Below, piece after piece: positions 45,636 to 54,146 of a stretch of DNA of 64,000 nucleotides. Within the stretch, counting starts at the first letter, position 1. Each line of letters starts with the position of its first letter. The stretch is from Pantoea sp. (GTDB lineage Bacteria > Pseudomonadota > Gammaproteobacteria > Enterobacterales > Enterobacteriaceae): assembly GCF_028283705.1 (NCBI RefSeq), contig NZ_JAPWKD010000017.1:47778-111777 (forward strand), given 5' to 3'. The notes beneath the pieces were generated by a model. That model worked only from the letters and a program-made list of their open reading frames with translations. It did not search any database and was not told the origin of the DNA. The position numbers were made by a program, and so were the translations under genes.

Positions 45636-47127
45636 TCATCGTTTCTGTCCGACATGCCGACCGACCCCATCGGGCTGCGGCAGTGATGCGTGCGCTTCCG
45701 CGATCGCCCTGACGCGGGCGAGCACCTTTTCCGGGGCGGCGACCGCCTTGCCGGCTGCCGAGTCCACATGCAGCAGCATCTGCTCGGCGGTGGCAACCGT
45801 CTCGCCGGTGTCGCTGTTGAAAATCGTGTGGAAGACCTGCAGTCGCTTCTCGTCTGCCGAAAGCACCTGGCAGGTGGCATGCAGCTGCTGGCCGAGCTTG
45901 GCTTCGCCGAGATGGCGGATATGGGTTTCGACGGTGTAGTAGCTGTGGCCGTTCTTGACATAGTCGAGATCGACGCCGATCAGCCGCAGCAGCGCATCGG
46001 TCGTGTCGCCGAAGACCTGCAGATAGCGATGCTCGGTCATGTGATTGTTGTAGTCGACCCAGGCCGGGCTGACCTTGGTCTCGATCAGCTTCAGCGGCCG
46101 GGCGGTATCGTGCAGCGGCATCGCGCTTGCCGCCTTCCGCCCAGAGGCCGGCCTCGAAATCCTTCAGCAGCTTGCCGGCGCCCCAGCCCTTGCCGCCGTC
46201 GCTGCCCTTCAGCGTCTGCAGGATGCCGACGAGGTTTTCGTCGCGGATGCGCTCCAGCTCGCGGATCGAGCGGCCCTCGGCCTGCTCGTCGGACTGCTGG
46301 CCGATCTTTTCGACCAGCGCGTCGTCGAGATCGACAACATCGGTGAGCTTCGTCCAGGGCCAGGCGAGGCAGGGGCCGAACTGGGCGAGGAAATGCCGCA
46401 TGCCCGCTTCGCCGCCGGCGATCCGGTAGGTCTGGAACAGGCCCATCTGCGCCCAGCGCAGGCCGAAGGAATAGCGGATGACGTCGTCCAGCGTCTCGAC
46501 GGTGCAGATATCGTCCTTGATCAGCCAGAGCGCCTCGCGCCACAAGGCTTCCAGCAGGCGGTCGCCGACGAAGGCCTCGATCTCGCGGGCGATGTGGACA
46601 CCCTTCATGCCGATGGGTACCAGCCGGTCCATGGCGGCCTTGATCGTCTCCGGCGATGTCTTGGTGCCACCGACGATCTCCACCAGCGGCAGGAGATAGA
46701 CGGGATTGTAGGGGTGGGCGACGAACAGCCGCTCGGGATGATTCATGTCACGCTGCAGGTCCGATGGCAGCAGGCCCGAGGTGGAGGAACCGATCAGGGC
46801 ATCCGGCTTTGCGGCCGCATCGATCTGGTTGAGCACGCCGCGCTTCAGGTCGAGCCGCTCGGGCACGCTTTCCTGGATCCAGTCGGCATCTGCCACCGCC
46901 TCTTCCAGGCTGGCGCAGAAGGTGAGCTTGCCGCGTGGCGGCAGCGGTGCGCCGGTCAGCATGCCGTAGGCGCGCTCGGCATTGGCCAGCACTTCGCCGA
47001 CGATGCGCTGCGATTCCGGATGCGGATCGAAGACCTTGACGTCGATGCCGGCCAGCAGGAAGCGGGCAATCCACCCCCCGCCGATAACGCCGCCGCCGAT
47101 GCAGGCGGCCTTTAGGATTTTGGTCAT
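45636..47127 (-). pseudogene. lcdH: L-carnitine dehydrogenase-thioesterase fusion, interrupted by one frameshift
   Basis: The first 335 residues form a 3-hydroxyacyl-CoA-dehydrogenase-like NAD enzyme (CIGGGVIGGGWIARFLLAG, VAHPYNPVYLLPLVEIVGG). The frame then fails after WAEGGKRDA near 46,125. The next 160 residues, a hotdog thioesterase (SPAWVDYNNHMTEHRYLQVF), continue in another frame. Rhizobial carnitine dehydrogenases are fusions of exactly these two parts. The first oxidises L-carnitine to 3-dehydrocarnitine and the second hydrolyses betainyl-CoA. A one-base error or mutation at the domain boundary explains the break. The second half starts with an ATG overlapping the junction, so separate translation is conceivable. 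Confidence 0.8.
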
Positions 47128-47247
47128 GCTTGTCTAGCCTCGGTCGAATTCATGTTGGGACGAAAGACGCCGCTCGTTACATCGGGAAAGCTTCTGGCTG
47201 CGGCCTTTTGAATGGAGGCACTAGCGTCACATCCCGCGGAACATCTG

Positions 47248-47266
47248 TCAAGCCCGAGGATGACCC
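47248..47266. repeat. Palindromic intergenic element, partial copy 3
   Basis: TCAAGCCCGAGGATGACCC repeats the right half of the elements at 39665 and 45600. The left arm is not preserved. It lies between the lcdH and dehydrocarnitine-cleavage genes. Confidence 0.55.
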
Positions 47267-47315
47267 GGTTGCTGGGCTGGTGTCGCAGGCAAACCATTCT
47301 TGCGGCCACAGCCAC

Positions 47316-48218
47316 CTACCGCTTCGTCAGCTTCAGTTTCTTGCGGACCTCTTCCGGCCCGATGATGCGTGCGCCCATGCCCTCGACCACGGTGACCGCC
47401 TTTTCAACGAGCTGGGCGTTGGTGGCGAGCTTGCCCTTGCCGACATAGAGGTTGTCCTCCAGCCCGACGCGGACATTGCCGCCGGCAAGCACGGCGGCCG
47501 CCGGATAGGCCAGCGCATTGCGGCCGATCGAGAAAGCCGAGAAGGTCCAGCTGGACGGCACGTTGTTGACCATCGCCATGAAGGTGTTGAGATCGTCCGG
47601 CGCGCCCCACGGAATGCCCATGCAGAGCTGGATCAGCACCGGATCCTCGATCAGGCCTTCCTCGACCAGCTGCTTGGCAAACCAGAGATGGCCGGTGTCG
47701 AAGGCCTCGATCTCCGGGCGGACGCCGAGATCGGTCATCTTCTTTGGCCATGGCGCGCAGCATGCTGGGCGTGTTGGTCATGACATAGTCGCCGAGCGAG
47801 AAGTTCATCGTGCCGCAGTCGAGCGTGCAGATCTCCGGCAGGCATTCGGCGACATGGCTGACGCGGTCGGTGGCGCCGCCCATGTCGGTGCCCTTGGGTT
47901 CAGCGGCAGCGGGCTTTCGACATCGCCGAAAATCAGGTCGCCGCCCATGCCGGCGGTGAGGTTCAGCACGACGTCGACATCGGCGGAGCGGATGCGGTCG
48001 GTCACCTCACGGTAGAGATCGTTGCGGCGGCTGGCGGCGCCCGTTTCCGGATCGCGCACATGGCAGTGGACGACGGCAGCGCCGGCCTTGGCGGCATCGA
48101 TCGCGGAATCGGCGATCTGCTTGGGCGTGATCGGAACATGCTCGGACTTCGAAGTCGTGTCGCCGGCGCCCGTCACGGCGCAGGTAATGAAGACATCGCG
48201 GTTCATGGCAAGAGGCAT
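47316..48218 (-). pseudogene. Beta-keto acid cleavage enzyme (dehydrocarnitine cleavage type), with two compensating frameshifts
   Basis: Three consecutive frames together give a complete BKACE protein of about 300 residues. The N-terminal part holds [12 protein letters not shown] with the zinc-binding HxH. A middle piece holds [20 protein letters not shown], and the C-terminal part [19 protein letters not shown]- and C-terminal parts share one frame. The middle (about 47,745-47,897) is shifted, with a lost G in the GGG run at 47,896-47,898 and an opposite shift near 47,745. The enzyme condenses 3-dehydrocarnitine with acetyl-CoA to give betainyl-CoA and acetoacetate. As sequenced it would stop at 47,805. 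The start at 48218 has GGGAGA upstream. Confidence 0.8.
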
Positions 48219-48323
48219 TTCGTTCTCCCGTATCGTTGGGCAGATTACGCGACAGGACGGCTGACAATGCTTTGCATTTTCGGATCTATTTGATACATTA
48301 ATGGAAACAGAGATTTTTCCTTC

Positions 48324-49455
48324 ATGCTGACCCTATCCAATGCGCCGCTCGATATCGATCTGCTGGTCCTGCCGGAAACCAACCTCATCCTGATCGCCTC
48401 CGTCATCGAGCCGTTGCGCGGCGCCAACCGCATCGCCGGCAGCCGAAATCTATCGCTGGCGCCTCTTCACGCCCGATGGCGCGCCGGTCCAGACGACAAG
48501 CAACATCCCGGTGCCCGTCGATGCGGCCTTTCGCCCGGGTCAGGAAACGGCGCCGCTCTTCGTGCTTGGCAGCTACAACTGGAAGCGCAGCGCGACATCG
48601 GGGCTGAAGATGCAGCTATCACAAACGGCGCGCTATCGCAGCGTCATGGCAGGCATCGAGTCCGGCACGTGGCTGCTGGCGGAGGCAAGCCTGCTGGACG
48701 ATTTCTCCGCAACCGTTCACTGGGAAGATTTCGATGATTTCGCTGCAGCCCACACGCAGGTGAAGATGGTGCGCGATCGCTTCGTCATCGACGGCAAGCG
48801 GATTACGGCGGCAAGCTCGCTGCCGACGGTCGACCTGATGCTGGAGATAATACGCCGACGGCAGGGCTATTCGCTGGCGCTCGAAGTTACGCGCCTTTTC
48901 GTCTACGAGCAGGGCGGAGGCCGGGCCGAGGCGCTGGCCATGCCATCGACGATGCCGCTGAAAATGAACGACCCGCGGGTTGCTCATGCCGTGCGCCTGA
49001 TGGAGGAGACGGTGGAGCAGCCGCTGTCACTTGCAAGGCTGGCGCGCAGGGTGGGGCTCAGCGCCCGCCACCTGCAGGGGCTCTTCCAGCAGGGAATGGG
49101 GGTCGCACCGCACGTGCATTATCTGGCGTTGCGGCTGAACGCGGCGCGGCGCAAGGTCATCGAGACACCGGCCAGTTTTGCCGACATAGCGGCGGCCACC
49201 GGTTTCAACTCGGCTTCGGCATTTTCCAGAAGCTACCGGGCGCAGTTTGGCGAGAGCCCTTCGGAGAGCAGGAGGAGGGTGCGAGCGCGGGTTCGAGAAC
49301 ACCCCCGCCTCGTCGAGACTCGCAGCGCGGCAGGGGCCCGTTTGGGGTTACTCGCTACTGATCATCGCTCCCGCGAGGATGAGATAGGTCGTATCCCCCT
49401 TGAATTCCTTCCCCGTCTTTGCCAATTGAGGCACCAACCCAATCGACACAATTGA
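48324..49455 (+). pseudogene. AraC/GlxA-family regulator of carnitine catabolism (CdhR-like), frameshifted
   Basis: The N-terminus [26 protein letters not shown] begins a DJ-1/PfpI-like effector domain. The frame breaks near 48,440 (after GANRIAG) and resumes in another frame as EIYRWRLFTPDGAPVQTTSN. A C-terminal AraC domain follows (SLARLARRVGLSARHLQGLF, then FADIAAATGFNSASAFSRSY). It is divergent from the carnitine genes with 105 bp between, the usual setting for their activator. The C-terminus runs about 50 residues beyond the expected end at SESRRR and stops 10 bp before htpG, which hints at another small error. Confidence 0.75.
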
Positions 49456-49465
49456 AGAGATTACC

Positions 49466-51349
49466 ATGACCGAAACACCAGTGGAAAATCATGCCTTCGA
49501 AGCGGATGTTTCGCGCCTGCTGCACCTGATGGTGCATTCAATCTATTCCGACAAGGATGTGTTCCTGCGCGAGCTGATCTCGAATGCCGCCGATGCCTGC
49601 GAGAAGCTGCGTTACGAGGCGATTGCTGCGCCGGAACTGCTGGCCGGCGATCCGTCCTCGCGCATTACGCTGACCCTGGACGAGGAGAACCTGCGCTTCA
49701 TCCTCGAGGACAACGGCATCGGCATGAGCCGCGAGGACATGATCGAGGCGCTCGGCACGATCGCCCGTTCCGGCACCCGGGCCTTCATGGAAATGGTGGA
49801 AGCCGCCAAGGGCAAGGATGGCGCACAGCTCATCGGCCAGTTCGGCATCGGCTTCTACTCCGCCTTCATGGTTGCCGACCGCGTCGATGTCGTCTCGCGC
49901 CGTGCCGGTTCCACCGAGGCCTGGATGTGGTCGTCGGACGGCAAGGGCAGCTACTCGGTTTCTTCAGTGCCGGTCGAGGAAGCGCCGGCCCGCGGCACGC
50001 GCATTACGCTCCACATGATGGAAGATGCCAAGAGCTATACATCGCGCTGGACTGTGGAGCGCATCGTCAAGGAGCAGTCCGGCCACGTGCCGGTCCCGAT
50101 CGAGATCATCGAAAAGCCGGGCGAGGAGCCGAAGCAGATTGCCGATGGGTCGGCGCTGTGGACCAAGTCGAAGAGCGATATTACCAAGGAAGAATATGCC
50201 GACTTCTACCGCGGCATTTCCGGCCAGTTCGATGAGCCGGCGCTGACGGTACATTTCAAGGCTGAAGGGCGGCACGAATATACGGCGCTCGCTTTCGTGC
50301 CGGGCTCGCCGCCCTTCGACCTCTTCGATCCGGATCGCAAGGGCCGCATCAAGCTCTACGTGAAGCGCGTCTTCATCACCGACGATGCGGACCTCCTGCC
50401 GCGCTACCTGCGCTTCGTGCGCGGCCTGATCGACACCTCGGACCTGCCATTGAACGTCTCGCGCGAGATGATCCAGCAGAGCCCGATCCTGGCGGCCATC
50501 CGCAAGGGCCTGAGCAGCCGCGTGCTGACCAGCCTGGAAAAGCTCGCCGAAAGCGATGCGGAAGCCTTCAACAAGGTCTGGGAGTCCTTCGGCACAGTCA
50601 TCAAGGAAGGCATCTACGAGGATTACGAGCGTCGCACGCAGCTGCTTGCCCTGTCGCGCTTCAAGACCACGTCTTCGGGCGAGGGCCTTCGCTCGCTGGC
50701 CGACTACGTCAAGGACATGAAGGAAGGCCAGACAGCTATTTATTATCTCACCGGCGGAAGTGCCGCCCAGCTCAGCGCCTCGCCGCATATCGAAGGCTTC
50801 AAGGCCCGCGGCATCGAGGTGTTGCTGCTGACAGATCCGGTCGACAGCTTCTGGGTGACCAATGCGCCTGAGTTCGAGGGCAAGGCGTTCAAGTCCGTCT
50901 CGCAAGGTTCGGCCGACCTCGCCGATATCAAGAAAGTCGATGCGGAGGACAAGCCGAAGGCGGAAACGACGCAACTTGTCAGCGATTTCATCGCATTTGC
51001 CAAGACCACGCTCGGTGACGCTCTCTCGGACGTTCGGGCCTCCGATCGCCTGACGGAAAGCGCTGTCTGCCTGGTCGCGCCGGAGCACGGCCCGGACCGC
51101 CAGCTCGAAAAGATCCTCCAGGGTGCAGGCCGGCTGGATTCCGCCGCCAAGCCTGTGCTCGAGATCAATCCGGATCATGCGTTGATCACCGCGCTGGCGG
51201 CAACGGCCGGCAAGGACGGCGCGTTCCAGAAGGATGCCGTCGAGTTGCTGCTCGACCAGGCAAAGATTCTGGATGGCGACAAGCCCGAGGATCCGCGTGG
51301 TTTCTCCGAGAGATTGTCACGCGTTCTTGAGCGCGCGCTGAAAGGCTGA
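49466..51349 (+). CDS. htpG: Molecular chaperone HtpG (Hsp90)
   Basis: This 627-residue protein is full length for bacterial Hsp90. The GHKL ATPase domain shows FLRELISNAADACEKLRYEA, LEDNGIGMSREDMIEALGTI and GQFGIGFYSAFMVADRV. The middle domain has SDLPLNVSREMIQQSPILAA, and a dimerisation domain ends the chain. It is a cytosolic ATP-dependent chaperone. An AGAGA ribosome-binding site lies just before the ATG. Neighbours on both sides are unrelated. Confidence 0.97.
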   Translation: MTETPVENHAFEADVSRLLHLMVHSIYSDKDVFLRELISNAADACEKLRYEAIAAPELLAGDPSSRITLTLDEENLRFILEDNGIGMSREDMIEALGTIARSGTRAFMEMVEAAKGKDGAQLIGQFGIGFYSAFMVADRVDVVSRRAGSTEAWMWSSDGKGSYSVSSVPVEEAPARGTRITLHMMEDAKSYTSRWTVERIVKEQSGHVPVPIEIIEKPGEEPKQIADGSALWTKSKSDITKEEYADFYRGISGQFDEPALTVHFKAEGRHEYTALAFVPGSPPFDLFDPDRKGRIKLYVKRVFITDDADLLPRYLRFVRGLIDTSDLPLNVSREMIQQSPILAAIRKGLSSRVLTSLEKLAESDAEAFNKVWESFGTVIKEGIYEDYERRTQLLALSRFKTTSSGEGLRSLADYVKDMKEGQTAIYYLTGGSAAQLSASPHIEGFKARGIEVLLLTDPVDSFWVTNAPEFEGKAFKSVSQGSADLADIKKVDAEDKPKAETTQLVSDFIAFAKTTLGDALSDVRASDRLTESAVCLVAPEHGPDRQLEKILQGAGRLDSAAKPVLEINPDHALITALAATAGKDGAFQKDAVELLLDQAKILDGDKPEDPRGFSERLSRVLERALKG

Positions 51350-51417
51350 GCACCGGCATAGCTGGACGAACGCCGCCAACACACTAGTTCTCCTTGAGAA
51401 ATGGGGAGATTGGCGGC

Positions 51418-52416
51418 GTGAGTGAGCAGGATGGCGTAACGATGCATATGGCTCCTTCGGCGACGAAGGAGCCCGGACGCGGACGCGATGCCGAGACGCC
51501 GAACCAGATTCCGCTGAGGGGCCTGAAGGATGTCGCCTGGCGCGTGGTTTCCGAGGTGATAGAGGATCGCGTTACGCTGATTGCCGCTGGCGTGACGTAC
51601 TATCTGCTTCTGGCGCTTTTCCCGGCCCTTGGTGCGCTGGTCTCGCTCTATGGTTTCGTGGCAGATCCGACGACGATAGCAAGTCACATCAGCTTCGTCT
51701 CCGAGATATTTCCGCAAGGCTCCTTCGATCTCATCCTGTCACAGCTGACCGCCCTCACGCAGCAGAAGGCCGGCACGCTCAGCATCGGTTTCGTAACCGG
51801 TCTTATCATTGCATTGTGGAGCGCCAATAACGGCGTGAAGGCCCTTTGCGACGCCATGAACGTCGCCTATGGCGAGGAGGAGAAACGAGGCATAATCGAG
51901 TTCAACCTGCTCTCGCTGGCTTTCACTTTCGGGGTGCTGTTGATCGCGGTGGTGCTGATCTTCGCCATCGGCGTGATGCCGGCGGTACTGAGCTATCTCT
52001 GGCTGGACCGATGGACCGACCTGTTGGCGCGCATCGTGCGGTGGCCGGTGATCCTGTCCCTGGTCATGACCGGTATCGTGTTGCTTTATCATTACGGCCC
52101 AAGCCGCGAGAAGGCCAAGCTTGTCTGGCTAAGCTGGGGCGCCGTTTTCAGCACCTTCTTCTGGCTGTTGTCTTCATTCGGCTTCTCCTACTATCTCGAC
52201 CATTTTGCCAATTACAACGCGACCTATGGCACGCTGGGAGCCCTGATCGGCTTCATGGTCTGGATCTGGATCTCAGTCATCATCGTGATTGTCGGCGCCG
52301 AGCTCAATGCCGAACTCGAGCATCAGACCGCCGAGGATTCCACGACCGGCCCCGCACGGCCGATGGGCGAGCGCGGCGCCTATGTGGCCGATACTCTCGG
52401 CAAGGCTTCCGATTGA
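51418..52416 (+). CDS. YihY/BrkB family inner-membrane protein
   Basis: This 332-residue protein has an N-terminal cytoplasmic part of about 40 residues. About six membrane helices of the YihY/BrkB family follow (LIAAGVTYYLLLALFPALGA, then NNGVKALCDAMNVAYGEEEK and GFMVWIWISVIIVIVGAELN). Older annotations call it ribonuclease BN, which is wrong for this family; its function is unknown. The GTG at 51418 has GGGGAG upstream. An ATG at 51442 is an alternative. It converges with the EamA gene with 0 bp between stops. Confidence 0.85.
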   Translation: MSEQDGVTMHMAPSATKEPGRGRDAETPNQIPLRGLKDVAWRVVSEVIEDRVTLIAAGVTYYLLLALFPALGALVSLYGFVADPTTIASHISFVSEIFPQGSFDLILSQLTALTQQKAGTLSIGFVTGLIIALWSANNGVKALCDAMNVAYGEEEKRGIIEFNLLSLAFTFGVLLIAVVLIFAIGVMPAVLSYLWLDRWTDLLARIVRWPVILSLVMTGIVLLYHYGPSREKAKLVWLSWGAVFSTFFWLLSSFGFSYYLDHFANYNATYGTLGALIGFMVWIWISVIIVIVGAELNAELEHQTAEDSTTGPARPMGERGAYVADTLGKASD

Positions 52417-53361
52417 TCAGGCGTTTTTGCCCACCTCGTCGTGGTTGACCACGGCGGCGGGATTGCTGGCACCAGCAACGGACGGCGGCAGAGAGGTCTT
52501 GCGGACGCGCTCGCGGATCAGCGTCATCAGGCCCGAGAAGACTATCAGCGCGATCCCGAGCGCCATGGGCAGGTCGATGGAATCCTCGAAGATCAGATAG
52601 CCGAAGATGATGGCCCAGATCATCTGGCTGTATTGCGGTGGCGCAACGAGGCTTGCCGGGGCCATCCTGGCAGCCAGCATCAGCAGGACGTTGCCTATCG
52701 TGCCGAATACGCCATAGCCGGCCAGCCAGATCCATTCCTGTGCCGTCGGCACCCTCATCTCGGGCAGCATGAGAAGGCCGCTGACGATCAGAACACCGAA
52801 CAGCGCAGCGCTGTAGAGCGACAGGCGCTTCTCGCTCGGCCCAAGCGCACGGAATATCACGATGGAGACGGCGCTGGTGAAGCCGCCGATTGCCGCGCAG
52901 AGATGACCGATTGACAGCTCGCGGAAGCCGGGGCGCAGGATGACCAGCACGCCGACAAAGCCGATAACGACAGCGGTCCAGCGCTGCCACCGGACATCCT
53001 CCTTCAGGAAGATCACAGAAAGGATAGTGACGAAGGACGGCAGGAGGAACAGCAGCGCAAAGGCCTCTGCCATTGGCAGCTTGGTAAAGGCGACAACAGA
53101 GCAGATCGAGGCGATGGCGCCGAAGAAGAAGCGCAGAAGCCACAGGCGGCGATTGGTGGTGCGCAGCAGGTCGGTCCACTGGTCGGACTTGGTCTTCAGG
53201 AAAGGCAGGGCGCCAATGCCGAAGAGCGAGCCTATGAACGTGACTTGATATGCCGGCAGGCTGCCATGCAATATCTTGACCGATGCGTCGCTGAACGCAT
53301 AGACGGCATAGGCTGCGAACGCCACGAGGACGCCGCGAATTGTGGACTGAGGGACTGACAT
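52417..53361 (-). CDS. EamA/DMT superfamily transporter
   Basis: This 314-residue protein has ten hydrophobic helices arranged as two EamA repeats (AAYAVYAFSDASVKILHGSL, then AAIGGFTSAVSIVIFRALGP and LMLAARMAPASLVAPPQYSQ). Such proteins export or import metabolites. The substrate is unknown. The start MSVPQSTIR at 53361 is preferred to an upstream ATG at 53394 that adds eleven polar residues. Confidence 0.87.
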   Translation of the reverse strand: MSVPQSTIRGVLVAFAAYAVYAFSDASVKILHGSLPAYQVTFIGSLFGIGALPFLKTKSDQWTDLLRTTNRRLWLLRFFFGAIASICSVVAFTKLPMAEAFALLFLLPSFVTILSVIFLKEDVRWQRWTAVVIGFVGVLVILRPGFRELSIGHLCAAIGGFTSAVSIVIFRALGPSEKRLSLYSAALFGVLIVSGLLMLPEMRVPTAQEWIWLAGYGVFGTIGNVLLMLAARMAPASLVAPPQYSQMIWAIIFGYLIFEDSIDLPMALGIALIVFSGLMTLIRERVRKTSLPPSVAGASNPAAVVNHDEVGKNA

Positions 53362-53459
53362 GATTCCGGATCTGAAATTGTGATGGTCAGGCAATAGTCG
53401 TTAGGTTGGCTATGTGAAAGCATTATTTCCAGAATAACTGATTTGACGTCAAGGACAGC

Positions 53460-53487
53460 AAAAAAAAGCCCCGCCGCTTGGCGAGGC
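53460..53487 (-). terminator. Rho-independent terminator of the small exported protein gene
   Basis: Read on the minus strand, GCCTCGCC and GGCGGGGC pair around AAGC (one G-U wobble) and are followed by eight T. It lies about 30 bp after the stop of the gene at 53519-53827. Confidence 0.85.
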
Positions 53488-53518
53488 CCCGTTCAGGCGG
53501 TCATCGCGGCTCATTCCG

Positions 53519-53827
53519 TCAGATTTCGGGGCAGCCCGGGCGGTTGGCAAAGGTGATGCGGTCCAGCCCGTCATCTGTCATGCCTTCAACGACCACGCGT
53601 CGATCCGAGACACGGACGATCCTCGGATGATGATAGCCTTCATCGCGGGCAGCATCCATTGCGTCCCGCGGGTTGCAAGCGCCCCTGTCGGGACCAAGGT
53701 CGCGGACCATCGGGCGTACGCCGTGAGGGCCGACCTGTATATCGAGGCCCTGCGCTGTCGCCGTTGTTGCGAACAAACCGCCGACGAGTACCAGACCGAT
53801 GCCGGCAAAAGAGAGCATCTTGGACAT
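53519..53827 (-). CDS. Small exported protein of unknown function
   Basis: This 102-residue protein has a signal peptide cleaved after ATAQ. The mature part is about 75 residues. It has two Cys (GACNPRDAMDAARDEGYHHP and NRPGCPEI) that could form a disulfide and a beta-like stretch RIVRVSDRRVVVEGM. The hydrophilic, PepSY-like alternation suggests a small periplasmic protein. No known family is recognised with confidence. It has its own terminator. Confidence 0.75.
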   Translation of the reverse strand: MSKMLSFAGIGLVLVGGLFATTATAQGLDIQVGPHGVRPMVRDLGPDRGACNPRDAMDAARDEGYHHPRIVRVSDRRVVVEGMTDDGLDRITFANRPGCPEI

Positions 53828-54146
53828 TTTGTGAACTCCTTATCTTCATCGCTTGTGCCGAGTTTCGGCGTTCATTACAATTTGGTAACTTAAGGCGGCA
53901 GAAAAGGTTCCCTTTTGAGAGATCTGCGCTCGCTGCCATCCCAAGCTGCAGATTTGCAGGGATGGAGACCAAGGCGCATGCCAGGATTGTGTTTGCCGGC
54001 GTAAAACCTTGGGACAGAGACGGTATAATTTGCTTGCCTTGCTATTCCGGTTTGATGCAGGTGCGCTAGATTACCAACGCATACGAGCCAGATTGAACTG
54101 TGCTATCGGCCGTTTCGGCAATTGGATGAGTTTACGGGAATATTCG
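53828..54146. other. Divergent intergenic region before the phytochrome gene
   Basis: These 319 bp separate the small exported protein from the phytochrome. A hairpin CCATCCC...GGGATGG with an inner CTGCA/TGCAG stem lies at 53936-53965. In-frame ATG codons at 54009 and 54126 precede the phytochrome start I chose. Confidence 0.5.
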
